Shown here: positions 17,207-25,799 of the stretch, one piece after another
Layout: every line of letters begins with the position of its first letter
Position numbering within the stretch: the first letter of the stretch is position 1
Position numbers and translations under genes: made by a program
Notes under the pieces: generated by a model
The model's database searches: none
What the model saw: the letters and a program-made list of their open reading frames with translations, nothing else
Told to the model about the DNA's origin: nothing
Source of the DNA: Planctomycetota bacterium
GTDB lineage: Bacteria; Planctomycetota; Planctomycetia; Gemmatales; Gemmataceae
Reading direction: 5' to 3'
DNA length: 64,000 nt
Assembly (NCBI GenBank): GCA_016195405.1
Contig: JACPZP010000008.1
Location: 1-64,000, forward strand

Positions 17207-18348
17207 TGGAGCCCGAACGCGACGACTTAGTCCGAAGCGGGCCGCCGCTTCTCGGTCCTTCCCCTCTGGGTCCTTCGCCCAATGGTCCGTGGGCGGCGGC
17301 CCTGTCGGCCGACGATCTCATCCTCCTCAACGAGGAAATCGCCGGCATGGCGCGGGCGGGATTGCCGCTCGACCAAGGCCTAGCGGTGCTGGCCGGGGAG
17401 ATGGGGCGAAGCCGGTTGCAAACCGTGACGGCCCATCTAGCCGACGATCTGCGCCAAGGTCGATCGCTGTCCGAAGCGCTCGATCGCCAGGCGGGCAAAG
17501 TGCCTCCTTTTTACGGCGCCTTGGTCGCCGCCGGCGTACGCTCGGGACGGATCGGCGACGTCTTGTCCACCATGACCGTTTATGCGCGCGCCATCGCGGA
17601 CCTGCGTGCTACGGTGTCGAGCGCTCTTGTGTACCCAACGCTTGTGCTCTGTTTCGCGCTGGCCCTGTTCGGCCTGGTGTTCTACTTCTTGCTCCCGCAT
17701 TTCGAAAAGATCTTTACGGATTTTCACATGAAGCTCTCTGCCTTCACCGAGTGGATCTTTGCTCTCAGCCATCGGCCCATTTACTTCGTGGTCGTTCCCG
17801 CAGTGCTTCTCGGCATGGTTCTTTTGAGTTGGGTTTTCTTGCGATTCTCCAAAAAGGGCCGAGTCGCCTGGGCACGCTGGGTTTACATGCTCCCCATTGC
17901 GGGCGGCATGGTGCGTTCGGCGCGGCTGGCGGCTTTCACCGACCTTTTGGGCATTTTGGTCGATCACAAGGTTCCCTTGCCGGAAGCTTTGCGCCTGGCG
18001 GGCGAGGCATCGAGCGACCCCGTCATGGCGGCGGCGGCGCCTAAAATCGTCGAGGCGCTTTCTCAGGGCAAGCCTCTTGGTGAGGCCTTGCGACTCCGGC
18101 GCGGCGTTCCGGCCCTGCTTGCCTGGATGGCGGGCCTCGGCGAAAAGCGCGGCCAACTGGGCGCCGCCCTGCACCAAGTCTCCGCCATGTACCGCCGGCA
18201 AGTGGAGTTGCGTTCGGCTTATCTCCGAACCGTGCTGCCGCCGATCTTGGTGATCTTGACGGCGGGGATCATCCTTGTGTTGTTCGTGGTGACGATGCTT
18301 CTGCCCATGAGCAGTCTCATGGAAGGATTGACTGGCGCGAAGAAATGA
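17206..18348 (+). CDS. gspF: GspF/PilC-type inner membrane platform protein, copy 1
   Basis: A 380-residue platform protein with two T2SSF domains. Each has the alpha-helical bundle (DLILLNEEIAGMARAGLPLDQG; ARLAAFTDLLGILVDHKVPL) followed by a membrane segment. Three membrane helices are visible (about 145-175, 200-225 and 345-370). ATG 17206 is chosen over the adjoining GTG because AAGGAG sits 9 bases upstream. The N-terminal tail has a Pro/Leu/Gly repeat (LLGPSPLGPSPNGP). In type II secretion GspF links the ATPase to the pseudopilus. The stop overlaps the next start as ATGA. Confidence 0.92.
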   Translation: MEPERDDLVRSGPPLLGPSPLGPSPNGPWAAALSADDLILLNEEIAGMARAGLPLDQGLAVLAGEMGRSRLQTVTAHLADDLRQGRSLSEALDRQAGKVPPFYGALVAAGVRSGRIGDVLSTMTVYARAIADLRATVSSALVYPTLVLCFALALFGLVFYFLLPHFEKIFTDFHMKLSAFTEWIFALSHRPIYFVVVPAVLLGMVLLSWVFLRFSKKGRVAWARWVYMLPIAGGMVRSARLAAFTDLLGILVDHKVPLPEALRLAGEASSDPVMAAAAPKIVEALSQGKPLGEALRLRRGVPALLAWMAGLGEKRGQLGAALHQVSAMYRRQVELRSAYLRTVLPPILVILTAGIILVLFVVTMLLPMSSLMEGLTGAKK

Positions 18349-19580
18349 TAAAAGTCGGCAAAATCCTGGGCGTCTCGGTATTGTTCATCATTCTGATTGG
18401 GCTATGCGCGGCCTTTCTGCGTCCGCTCGAGCTGTACGTGCTGGTGGTCGTGCTCGCATTTTATGGCTGGGTTTTCTATGCATTTCTGCACTATCGCTAC
18501 TTCCGCCAGGAAGAGGTGCTGCAACTCCTGCGGGGAGTCGGCGAGGGAAATGCGCCCTTGGCGCCTGCCCTACGCGCTTACGTTTATGACCGCCCCCCGG
18601 AGCCCTGGCGCGAGTTCTGGGTCGGCGTTTTGCAGTTCTTCATTTTCCCGGGCTACTACTGGGTCTGGCACCGCCGGCATCGATTCGACACCAAGGTGGA
18701 ACGCGTGGCGCGCTGTTTGGAGGCCGGCTACCCGCTCCACGTCGCGCTGAAGTCAAGCCCAGGGGTCGCGTCGCGCGAGACGCTGCTGGCGGCCGCCGTC
18801 GCGGATTCTACCGGTAAGCTTGTGCCCAGCCTGGAAAGCGCGCCGCGCTGGCGAATGGCGACCCTTTGGCTGGAGGCGGCGCCACGGCTCATCTATCCCT
18901 TTCTCGTGTTGTTGGCCGTTTTGTTCGTGGCGGTGTTGTTGGCGATTTTTATCTTTCCGAAATACGAGAGGATATTCCTCGACTTGCAAGCAGGGCTGCC
19001 TGATGTGACCCGATGGTTTCTTTCCGTAGTGCGTTTTGGCGCTAAACACTTCGCTTTGGTGAGCGCGGGTTTCCTGGCGCTGATTGTCTCTGGAGCCACC
19101 GTCTTTTTCAGTTCCACTCTATGCTGGAATTTGCCTTTCGTACGTCGGTATTACCGCCGTTACGCTCAGGGCAGAATCCTAACCATGCTGTCGCTGCTTT
19201 TGGAAGCGGGCAAGACGTGTCCGGCGGCGCTACGCATTTTGGCGGATTCGGGCTACTTCGGAACGGCGGTGCGCAAGCGAATCATCGGTGCCCGCCAGTG
19301 CATCGAAGAGGGCGCGGCGCTGGCGGAAAGCCTCCATCAAACTGGACTGCTGCCTGCGCCGATGAAGCACCTGATTCAGGCCGCCGAGCGCGCCCATAAT
19401 CTGCCTTGGGCGCTGGGCGAGTTGGGCCAGGCCCTTGGCATGCAATTGCGACGCGGTTTCCAACGGATTGCCCAGGTTTTTTTCCCCGCCGGGATTTGCC
19501 TTGCGGGGGCGATGGTCGCTTTTGTGGTTTTCGCGACGTTTTTTCCATTGCTGACTCTTATGGCCAAGCTCAACCAATGA
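18345..19580 (+). CDS. gspF: Second GspF-like membrane protein
   Basis: A 411-residue protein with two membrane helices at the N-terminus (ILGVSVLFIILIGLCAAFL; LYVLVVVLAFYGWVFYAFLH), then a diverged F-domain, a pair of helices near residues 180-260, and a recognisable C-terminal T2SSF bundle (GRILTMLSLLLEAGKTCPAA; GAALAESLHQTGLLPAPMKH) plus a final membrane helix. It starts with an ATGA overlap on the previous gene and ends with another. The extra N-terminal helices and weak first domain set it apart from copy 1. Two adjacent F proteins could form a mixed platform, as PilC-type dimers do, but this is inference. Confidence 0.85.
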   Translation: MIKVGKILGVSVLFIILIGLCAAFLRPLELYVLVVVLAFYGWVFYAFLHYRYFRQEEVLQLLRGVGEGNAPLAPALRAYVYDRPPEPWREFWVGVLQFFIFPGYYWVWHRRHRFDTKVERVARCLEAGYPLHVALKSSPGVASRETLLAAAVADSTGKLVPSLESAPRWRMATLWLEAAPRLIYPFLVLLAVLFVAVLLAIFIFPKYERIFLDLQAGLPDVTRWFLSVVRFGAKHFALVSAGFLALIVSGATVFFSSTLCWNLPFVRRYYRRYAQGRILTMLSLLLEAGKTCPAALRILADSGYFGTAVRKRIIGARQCIEEGAALAESLHQTGLLPAPMKHLIQAAERAHNLPWALGELGQALGMQLRRGFQRIAQVFFPAGICLAGAMVAFVVFATFFPLLTLMAKLNQ

Positions 19581-20008
19581 TCATCGGCACATCCAAGAAA
19601 CGTGGTTTCACCATGCTGGAACTCCTGGCCGGCTTGGCGCTCCTCGCCGTCGCTATGGTCCTGGTGATTCAGATTGCGCAGTGGAGCATGTTGGAGCGCG
19701 GGCGAGCATTAGTGCGACAGGCCGCCCTGGAGACCGCCGCCAACATCCTTGAATCCGCCCGCGCCATGTCCTGGGAGGATATCACGGAGGAGTGGGCCGC
19801 GCAACCCAGACGCGCGGCGCCTGACAGCTCCTTGCCTCCTGAAGCCAAGCTGCTTGTGCACGTGGATGCATTCAAGAATGCGCCCGCGACCAAGCGCGTC
19901 GTGGTTCAGGTCGCCTTTCCCACGCAACCGGGCCCACCCTACTCCGTTGTCGAGCTGACCGGCCTTTTCAGCGCCCGCACCGCGACTGCCAAGGAGGCGA
20001 CGCCATGA
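19577..20008 (+). CDS. Pseudopilin with type IV prepilin leader (GspI/H-like)
   Basis: A 143-residue pseudopilin. The leader MIIGTSKKRG is followed by FTMLELLAGLALLAVAMVLV, with Glu at +5 relative to the expected cleavage after Gly10, as prepilin peptidase substrates require. The hydrophobic helix would anchor it in the inner membrane and then in the pseudopilus. The C-terminal domain is small and lacks the calcium loop of the major pseudopilin GspG. ATG 19577 overlaps the stop of the previous gene (ATGA). It is most like the minor pseudopilins GspI or GspH, but the assignment between them is uncertain. Confidence 0.85.
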   Translation: MIIGTSKKRGFTMLELLAGLALLAVAMVLVIQIAQWSMLERGRALVRQAALETAANILESARAMSWEDITEEWAAQPRRAAPDSSLPPEAKLLVHVDAFKNAPATKRVVVQVAFPTQPGPPYSVVELTGLFSARTATAKEATP

Positions 20009-20499
20009 ATATGCGCAAGGGATTTACGCTGATCGAGATGTCGGCAATCCTCACCGTTATTGGCGTTTTGATGGTTTTTGGCGTGACCATGATTATGGGA
20101 ACCATGAGAACTCACACGGCCGACGCCGAGCTCTTTGACCGGGTCTACTTACAGAGCGCCTTGGCGGAGCTTTTCCGAGACGATGTGGCCAGCGCCGAGG
20201 CAGCCCCTGCTCAAGCCGGCGACTTTGCCGCTGACGGGCAATGCCTCATCCTACGCCATCCCGAGAGCGGGTTGATTGTTTACCGCGTCGCCGCCGACAG
20301 ACTCGTCCGTTTGGAAAAAGGAGCCGGCAAGGAACTGGAACAGACGTACCGGCTCGACAAGGACCAAGCATCCGTGGAATTTCAGCGGTCCGGCAAAGAC
20401 AATCGCCTCATCACGCTTCGACTCACGGAACATCACGACGACGACCGGGTGCGGCGCGTGATCGAATTCTCCGCTGCCTTGGGAGGGAACCTGAAATGA
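20005..20499 (+). CDS. Pseudopilin with type IV prepilin leader (GspJ/H-like)
   Basis: A 164-residue pseudopilin with a very short leader, MNMRKG, then FTLIEMSAILTVIGVLMVFG with Glu at +5. The globular part has beta-rich segments (GQCLILRHPESGLIVYRVAA; DKDQASVEFQRSGKDNRLIT) reminiscent of minor pseudopilins that form the tip. It overlaps both neighbours by ATGA. A prepilin peptidase is not encoded in this window and must be elsewhere. Confidence 0.82.
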   Translation: MNMRKGFTLIEMSAILTVIGVLMVFGVTMIMGTMRTHTADAELFDRVYLQSALAELFRDDVASAEAAPAQAGDFAADGQCLILRHPESGLIVYRVAADRLVRLEKGAGKELEQTYRLDKDQASVEFQRSGKDNRLITLRLTEHHDDDRVRRVIEFSAALGGNLK

Positions 20500-20915
20500 C
20501 CTCGCCGCGCAGTCACGAAAGACCGGGTGTAGCGTTGGTATGGGCCGTCATCGTGCTAGCTGTTCTGGCCGGCTTGCTCGGCGCCATCGCCGTTCAGATT
20601 ACGTCCGGCCGGCGAACCCAACACCTCCGCGAGCGGCAAGTACAAGCGACTTGGCTGGCTCGTTCCGGCGTCGAGGTCGCGGTGCAGAAATGGCTGGCCG
20701 ATCCAAATGGCTTCAAGGACCATGTGCTGGCTATCGTGCCGCACTCTGAGGTGAGAATTGCGGTCGCCAAGGACAAGGATGAGATTACGATCACGAGCGA
20801 GGCCCGCTACCCGACGGATGAGTCGATGCCAGCAGTGCGACAGGAGCGGAGGAGTTTTCGCGCGGTTGGCGAAGGAAATCAAATCCGCTTAGAGCCGATA
20901 CCAACCCGCGAATGA
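20496..20915 (+). CDS. GspK/PilX-like tip pseudopilin, short
   Basis: A 139-residue protein. Its N-terminus ERPG then VALVWAVIVLAVLAGLLGAI resembles GspK: the residue at +5 is Trp rather than Glu, and GspK characteristically lacks Glu5. It is followed by RTQHLRERQVQATWLARSGV, the helix seen in PilX/GspK proteins. True GspK is about 330 residues, so the large alpha-helical insertion domain is missing. ATG 20496 has GGGAGG 10 bases upstream and overlaps the previous stop (ATGA). As the last gene of the coupled operon it probably caps the fibre; this is inference from order and lack of Glu5. Confidence 0.72.
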   Translation: MTSPRSHERPGVALVWAVIVLAVLAGLLGAIAVQITSGRRTQHLRERQVQATWLARSGVEVAVQKWLADPNGFKDHVLAIVPHSEVRIAVAKDKDEITITSEARYPTDESMPAVRQERRSFRAVGEGNQIRLEPIPTRE

Positions 20916-21008
20916 CCGTTCTCCGGCGGGCGGCTAGGGTTGCCAAACCATGGTCACGTCCGGATAACAGTTGAGTTGTTTCGTTGAGTTGTCTCTTGCC
21001 CGTGGCCG

Positions 21009-21014
21009 TACAAT
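21009..21014 (+). promoter_or_regulatory. Possible -10 element upstream of the first clpP
   Basis: TACAAT at 21009-21014 is 67 bases before the clpP ATG at 21082. A weak -35-like TTGAGT lies at 20984-20989 but with a 19-base spacer, so only the -10 is convincing. The 166-base gap after the pseudopilin operon is the likely place for a new promoter. Confidence 0.3.
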
Positions 21015-21081
21015 AAAACAGGCGAGGACAGAGATTTTCTTGCAGAATCGATCAACCAGGTCCAAAGAAGGATCGTTTGTC

Positions 21082-21726
21082 ATGTTTGACGCTCAAGGCT
21101 CTTCGTTTGATCCCAAAGTCCAGCGCTATCGTGACTACGCCCGCCAGCGCCAGATGACTCTTGGCGATCTACTCCTGGAAAATCGCATCGTTTTCCTGGG
21201 CAGCTCGCCCGAAACGGGCGGCCAGGCGGCCATCACGGACTATCTGGCGAACATCACCATCCAGAAGCTTCTCTTCTTGCAGTACGAGAATCGCAGCCAG
21301 GAAATCCACTTCTACATCAACTGCCCGGGCGGCTCGGTGACGGCCACGCTCGCCATCTACGACACGATGCAGTTCATGGATTGCCCGATCGCCACCTACT
21401 GCATGGGCATCGCCGCCTCGGGCGCTGCGGTCATTCTCGCCGCAGGCACCAAAGGAAGACGTTACGCCTTGCCCAATTCGAAAGTCATGATCCATCAGCC
21501 CTGGGGCCAGGTGGGCGGCCAGGTGTCGGACATTGAAATCCAGGCCACGGAGATTGAAAAGGAACGCACGCGCTTGAACGAAATCATAGCGCATCACACT
21601 GGACAGCCGGCCTCGATCATCGAAAAGGAGACGGATCGTGACCGGTACTTCTCGGCCATTGAGGCCAAGGAATTCGGTTTGGTGGACGAGGTAATTGAGA
21701 AAATCCCCGAAGAAAAGAAGAAATAG
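21082..21726 (+). CDS. clpP: ATP-dependent Clp protease proteolytic subunit, paralogue 1
   Basis: A 214-residue ClpP that would assemble into a tetradecameric serine protease chamber fed by ClpX or ClpA/C. ATG 21082 has AAGGA 10 bases upstream. The catalytic Ser is residue 113 in GIAASGAAVI, the His is in NSKVMIHQPWG, and the Asp region is ETDRDRYFSAIEAKEFG. The residue after the Ser is Gly instead of the usual Met, and the N-terminus is about 15 residues longer than the second copy, with an unusual QGSSFDPKVQRYRDYARQRQ start. It is 90 bases upstream of a canonical clpP. Two different ClpPs are common in planctomycetes and may form mixed rings. Confidence 0.95.
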   Translation: MFDAQGSSFDPKVQRYRDYARQRQMTLGDLLLENRIVFLGSSPETGGQAAITDYLANITIQKLLFLQYENRSQEIHFYINCPGGSVTATLAIYDTMQFMDCPIATYCMGIAASGAAVILAAGTKGRRYALPNSKVMIHQPWGQVGGQVSDIEIQATEIEKERTRLNEIIAHHTGQPASIIEKETDRDRYFSAIEAKEFGLVDEVIEKIPEEKKK

Positions 21727-21816
21727 CTCTGACTGCCACCTAAAATCCCTAATTGTCTATCATCCCGGCTGCCGATGGTTGAACGGAGGGGCCGGGCCTT
21801 CGCGGAGTGAACAGAT

Positions 21817-22422
21817 ATGCCCCTTGTGCCATACGTGGTGGAACGCAGCGGCCGGGAAGAACGGGTCTTTGACATCTATAGTCGGTTGCTCAAGGACCGC
21901 ATCATCTTCTTGCAAGGAGTCATCGACGACAACAGCGCGAACCTGATCGTGGCCCAAATGCTGTTCTTGCAATTCGACGACCCCCGCGCCGACATTCATC
22001 TGTACATCAACTCCCCCGGCGGCTCGGTGACGTCGGGGCTGAGCATTTACGACACGATGCAGTTCGTGACCTGCGACGTGGCCACTTATTGCATCGGCCA
22101 GGCGGCGAGCATGGGGGCGGTGCTGTTGACCGCGGGCGCTAAAGCAAAGCGCTTCGCGCTGCCGCATTCGCGCATCATGATCCATCAGCCGCTGGCCGGC
22201 ATGGAAGGAACCAGCACCGAGATCATGATTCGGTTGAAGGAATTTCAACGCCTCAAGAAGATGCTCAACGAGATCATGCTCAAGCACACCGGCCAATCGC
22301 TGGAGAAGATCGAGAAGGACACCGATCGCGATAACTTCATGTCGTCCAGCGAGGCCCAGGAGTACGGCATCGTCGACAACGTCCTCCACCGCCTGCCGAC
22401 GCCGCCGCCCAAGCCGGTGTAG
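21817..22422 (+). CDS. clpP: ATP-dependent Clp protease proteolytic subunit, paralogue 2
   Basis: A 201-residue canonical ClpP. The start [20 protein letters not shown] is the classical axial-pore N-terminus. Catalytic Ser is residue 98 in [12 protein letters not shown], His in [12 protein letters not shown], and the Asp region is [20 protein letters not shown]. It lies 90 bases after paralogue 1 in the same direction, probably in one transcript. No clpX or tig gene is adjacent. The C-terminus ends in a Pro-rich PTPPPKPV tail. Confidence 0.97.
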   Translation: MPLVPYVVERSGREERVFDIYSRLLKDRIIFLQGVIDDNSANLIVAQMLFLQFDDPRADIHLYINSPGGSVTSGLSIYDTMQFVTCDVATYCIGQAASMGAVLLTAGAKAKRFALPHSRIMIHQPLAGMEGTSTEIMIRLKEFQRLKKMLNEIMLKHTGQSLEKIEKDTDRDNFMSSSEAQEYGIVDNVLHRLPTPPPKPV

Positions 22423-22445
22423 GTCGTCTTTCAAGGATGAGGAAT

Positions 22446-23285
22446 ATGCGGGCAGGATGCCGACGCGTCTTGATTGGCCTCGTCCTGCTTGCGCTCGCCG
22501 GCTGCCGGAACAAGGATTTGGTTGAGAACGAGTTGCGCGCCAAGGATTCGCATTTTCGTGAAGCCGTCGAGGAATTGGGTAAAGCGGAGTCCCGTAACGG
22601 CGCCTTGATGCGCGAAATTGAAGCTCTGCGCAAAGGCGCTCCTATCACGCCCGAACAAGCCGCTCAGACATTTGGTTTAAAACGCATCGTTCTCGGACGC
22701 GGCACAGGCGGCTACGACAACGACGGTCTGCCCGGCGATGAAGCTCTTCAAGTGGTCATCGAGCCGCGCGACCAGGACGATCACACCATCAAGACGCCGG
22801 GAACGTTGCAAATCCTTGTGCTCGAAATCGCCAACCAGGGAATCAAGACGCCGCTCGATTCCTGGACGATCGACTCGACTAAGCTGCAGAAAAGCTGGAA
22901 GCAGGGCCTGCTAAGCACCGGCTACAACTTGATTCTTCCGTGGACGAACTTCCCGCGAACTGAAAGCCTGCGCGTCATTGCGCGCTTGGTGCTGACCGAT
23001 GGGCGCGTGTTCGAAGCGGACAAAGACATCAAAGTGCGGCTTGTACCCGGAGCGCCGCGGCGCATGGACGGAATGCCGGAGTGCCCACCGGAGGGCGTCG
23101 ATCCGTTCCAGTTGCCCTCGGGTAAAGCGAATGACGCGGAGAAGGGAAAGGTGACGTCGGCATCGTTCCGCCCAGCAGTCGCGCAACCGAATACGAAATG
23201 GGAATCGGCGCCCTTGGACGATGCATTCCGCTTGGGCCGTCCGACGTCGATGGACGCACCAGCGCCGCCTCCGGAACTGAAATGA
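22446..23285 (+). CDS. Predicted lipoprotein of unknown function
   Basis: A 279-residue protein with a lipoprotein signal (LIGLVLLALAGC, lipobox Cys at residue 20). ATG 22446 is preferred over the in-frame ATG at 22437 because AAGGATGAGG lies between them and would serve as its ribosome site. A short coiled-coil stretch follows (residues 25-60), then a beta-rich domain (LQVVIEPRDQDDHTIKTPGT; RVIARLVLTDGRVFEADKDI). No known catalytic motif is seen. The last 70 residues are low complexity and Pro/Ala-rich. It follows clpP by 23 bases and may be co-transcribed. The function is not recognised. Confidence 0.75.
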   Translation: MRAGCRRVLIGLVLLALAGCRNKDLVENELRAKDSHFREAVEELGKAESRNGALMREIEALRKGAPITPEQAAQTFGLKRIVLGRGTGGYDNDGLPGDEALQVVIEPRDQDDHTIKTPGTLQILVLEIANQGIKTPLDSWTIDSTKLQKSWKQGLLSTGYNLILPWTNFPRTESLRVIARLVLTDGRVFEADKDIKVRLVPGAPRRMDGMPECPPEGVDPFQLPSGKANDAEKGKVTSASFRPAVAQPNTKWESAPLDDAFRLGRPTSMDAPAPPPELK

Positions 23286-23377
23286 CGTTTAGCTGCAAGC
23301 CAGCGGCGAGCGCGGGCCGCGTCCCACGTTAACGACGCGTTTGGCCCGGGCTCGCCGCAGGCTCGCCGCTAAACGTC
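23284..23377. repeat. GTTTAGC-family palindromic repeat between convergent genes
   Basis: The outer arms GACGTTTAGC (23284-23293) and GCTAAACGTC (23368-23377) are perfect inverted repeats. The interior carries GGCGAGCGCGGGCC and GGCCCGGGCTCGCC-like inverted segments. It fills the gap between the convergent lipoprotein and SDR genes and could act as a two-way terminator. Related copies lie at 30433-30490, 44624-44646 and 45876-45954. Confidence 0.75.
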
Positions 23378-23385
23378 GTGGTTCC

Positions 23386-24165
23386 TCACCACAGCGTGTA
23401 GCCGCCGTCGATGGTCAGAACCGCGCCGGTCATGTAGTTTGAGGCGTCGCTCGCCAGGTAGACGGCGAGAGGCCCGAGTTCCTCTGGGTTGCCAAGACGG
23501 CCCATCGGGATGAGCGACTCCACTTCCTTCTGAAACTCCGGGCGCTCGCCGAACCAACGCCGGTTGGCGTCGGTCATGAAGCCGCCCGGGGCAATGGCGT
23601 TGACCGTGACGCCGCGTGGCGCCCAGTCGGCGGCGAGGGCCCGCGTCAATCCTACCAAGGCGGCCTTTGCGCTTTCATAGTGCCGGCCGCCGATGTTGCG
23701 GGTCGCGATCTGGCCGCAGATCGACGCGATGTTGATGACTCGTCCCCAGCCGCGTTCGAGCATGCCAGGGGCCAGGCGCTGAGTGCAGACGACGGCGCTC
23801 GTGAGGTTGAGGTCGAAAAGTCTTTGCCAATCCGTAAGTGGTTGCTCAAGGAAGGACACCTTGTCGCGCCGGCCGCCGACGTTGTTGATGAGGATGTCGA
23901 TCGGGCCGTGTTTTTTGAGCACCACGTCGCACATGCGTTCGGCGCGTTGTGGATTGCCGACGTCGGCCTGAACGCCGGCGACCCGATGCCCGAGCGCTGT
24001 CAATTCCTGGCCCGTTTGATCGAGTGCGCCCAGGTCACGGCCGGCAAGGACGAGATCCGCCCCCGCTTCCGCAAGCGCTTGCGCCATGGCCCGGCCAAGA
24101 CCCCGCGTGGCCCCTGTGATCAAGGCGCGGCGGCCATCAAGTCGAAATCGGTCGAAGATGGACAT
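23386..24165 (-). CDS. Short-chain dehydrogenase/reductase
   Basis: A 259-residue classical SDR using NAD(P)H. The cofactor motif TGATRGLG is at residues 17-24, NNVGG is the structural motif, the catalytic Ser is in NIASICG, and the Tyr/Lys pair is in HYESAKAAL. The C-terminal MGRLGNPEELGPLAVYLASD and GAVLTIDGGYTLW are typical of the FabG/gluconate 5-dehydrogenase branch. ATG 24165 is chosen because GAGGG lies 6 bases upstream; an upstream TTG would add four residues. The substrate cannot be given. A REPIN begins 13 bases upstream of the start, so it is part of the 5' leader or promoter region. Confidence 0.92.
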   Translation of the reverse strand: MSIFDRFRLDGRRALITGATRGLGRAMAQALAEAGADLVLAGRDLGALDQTGQELTALGHRVAGVQADVGNPQRAERMCDVVLKKHGPIDILINNVGGRRDKVSFLEQPLTDWQRLFDLNLTSAVVCTQRLAPGMLERGWGRVINIASICGQIATRNIGGRHYESAKAALVGLTRALAADWAPRGVTVNAIAPGGFMTDANRRWFGERPEFQKEVESLIPMGRLGNPEELGPLAVYLASDASNYMTGAVLTIDGGYTLW

Positions 24166-24178
24166 GAAAGCCCTCAAA

Positions 24179-24250
24179 GTAGGTGCCGCGAGCCGAGCGG
24201 CACATGGACGACCAGCGGCTCAAAGGTCCGGCTCGGCTCGCCGGACCTAC
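24179..24250. repeat. GTAG-type REPIN in the SDR 5' region
   Basis: The left unit (24179-24203) is GTAG followed by a hairpin GTGCCGC/GCGGCAC. The right unit (24226-24250) on the minus strand is GTAG followed by GTCCGGC/GCCGGAC. The right unit is identical over 25 bases to the unit at 56984-57008. The two units of this copy have different but self-complementary stems. Confidence 0.8.
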
Positions 24251-24340
24251 TTGCGATTTCCTGAAATTGGTTCTTCGGAGTAGAATACGGCAGATCAAGT
24301 CGAGTTTGCAGCAATAATCCCTTCGAGGGAGGGCCGGTCC

Positions 24341-25705
24341 ATGTGGTTGTTCGATGATCGCGACGTTCCCGCTATACACACCGAATTGCCCGGTCCACGC
24401 GGGCAGGCCCTCCTGGAGCGTGACGAGTCGTTCATGTCGCCATCGTACACGCGCATTTATCCACTAGTGTGTGCGCGCGGCAGCGGCGCGGTCATTGAAG
24501 ACGTCGACGGGAACCTTTTCCTCGATTTCACTGCGGGTATCGCCGTCTGCTCCACAGGCCACTGCCACCCCGAGGTCGTCGCCGCCATTAACGATCAGGC
24601 CGGGAAGCTGCTGCACATGTCCGGCACCGATTTCTACTACGAGCCGCAGATCGACCTCGCCCAGCGTCTTGCGGAGTCGGCGCCGGGCAAGAGCCGCAAA
24701 CGCGTCTTCTTCACCAACAGTGGCGCCGAGGCACTCGAGGCGGCGCTGAAGTTAGCGCGGTGGCACACTGGGAGGTCGCGCGCGATCGCGTTTTTCGGTG
24801 CATTCCACGGGCGAACCTACGGCGCCATGTCGCTGTCGGGGTCGAAGGTCGTTCATCGCCGGGGATTTTCGCCGCTAGTGCCGGACATCCATCATGTGCC
24901 ATTTCCGCGCGGTTGCCAGGGGTGTGCGCAGGCAGGTGAGGAATGTACCTGCGTGCGGCAGATCGAAGAGACGGTTTTCAAGCGCATCGCCCCGCCCGAC
25001 GAGGTGGCCGCTATCTTCATCGAGCCGATCCAGGGGGAAGGCGGCTACTACGTGCCGCCGGCCGGCTTCTTGCCCGGCCTACGCGAATTGTGCGATCGTC
25101 ATGGCATACTGCTCGTGGCCGACGAGGTGCAGACGGGATTTGGCCGCACCGGCAAGCTTTTCGCCGTCGAGCATTGGAACGTCGAGCCGGACATTCTCTG
25201 TTTGGCGAAGGGGATCGCTAGCGGACTACCCCTAGGCGCCATCGTGGCCCGCGACGAAGTCATGGATTGGCCCAGCGGCAGCCACGCCAGCACTTTTGGC
25301 GGCAACCCGGTGAGCTGTCGGGCCGCCCTGGCCACGCTCAAGCTGCTCGAAGGCGGCTACACGGCAAACGCCGCCCAGCGCGGCGAAGAGCTTCGCAAGG
25401 GCCTGGTCGAGATGCGCGGCGAGTTCCCCGCCGTCGGCGACGTGCGCGGCCTGGGGCTGATGACCGCCATGGACGTCGTCCGTCATGACAAGCCGCAGGC
25501 ATTCGATCCCAAGCTCCGCGAAGAACTGATACAGGCCGCCTTCCAAGAGGGGCTGTTGCTTCTTGGGTGCGGCGAAAGCGCCATCCGGTTCTGCCCGCCC
25601 TTATGCATAACATCCGCCCAAGTGCAAACAGCTTTGGAAATCCTCGCAAAAGTTTTTCTGGATCAAAAATCCGCGCATAACGAATTTGCGAGCTATACTT
25701 CTTGA
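24341..25705 (+). CDS. Class III aminotransferase (4-aminobutyrate/acetylornithine type)
   Basis: A 454-residue PLP enzyme. Visible motifs: GTDFYYEPQIDLAQRLAE, the FFTNSGAEALEAALKLAR phosphate-binding region, FHGRTYGAMSLSGSK, the PLP-pyridine Asp in LLVADEVQTGFGRTGK, the Schiff-base Lys290 in LAKGIASGLPLG, and THFGGNP-like STFGGNPVSC. This family moves an amino group from an omega-amino acid (such as 4-aminobutyrate) or acetylornithine to 2-oxoglutarate. The segment ending in CQGCAQAGEECTC is Cys-rich and unusual. ATG 24341 is preceded by GAGGGAGG. No arginine or GABA pathway gene is adjacent, so the substrate is open; gabT-like is my best guess. Confidence 0.9.
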   Translation: MWLFDDRDVPAIHTELPGPRGQALLERDESFMSPSYTRIYPLVCARGSGAVIEDVDGNLFLDFTAGIAVCSTGHCHPEVVAAINDQAGKLLHMSGTDFYYEPQIDLAQRLAESAPGKSRKRVFFTNSGAEALEAALKLARWHTGRSRAIAFFGAFHGRTYGAMSLSGSKVVHRRGFSPLVPDIHHVPFPRGCQGCAQAGEECTCVRQIEETVFKRIAPPDEVAAIFIEPIQGEGGYYVPPAGFLPGLRELCDRHGILLVADEVQTGFGRTGKLFAVEHWNVEPDILCLAKGIASGLPLGAIVARDEVMDWPSGSHASTFGGNPVSCRAALATLKLLEGGYTANAAQRGEELRKGLVEMRGEFPAVGDVRGLGLMTAMDVVRHDKPQAFDPKLREELIQAAFQEGLLLLGCGESAIRFCPPLCITSAQVQTALEILAKVFLDQKSAHNEFASYTS

Positions 25706-25799
25706 AGCGAATGCGACGCCCGGACCGTCGCCGCTTCCCACCGGAGAGAATCCCACCGAGAGAATCCCACCGGAGTACCTGCCACCGGAGACAGAGACG

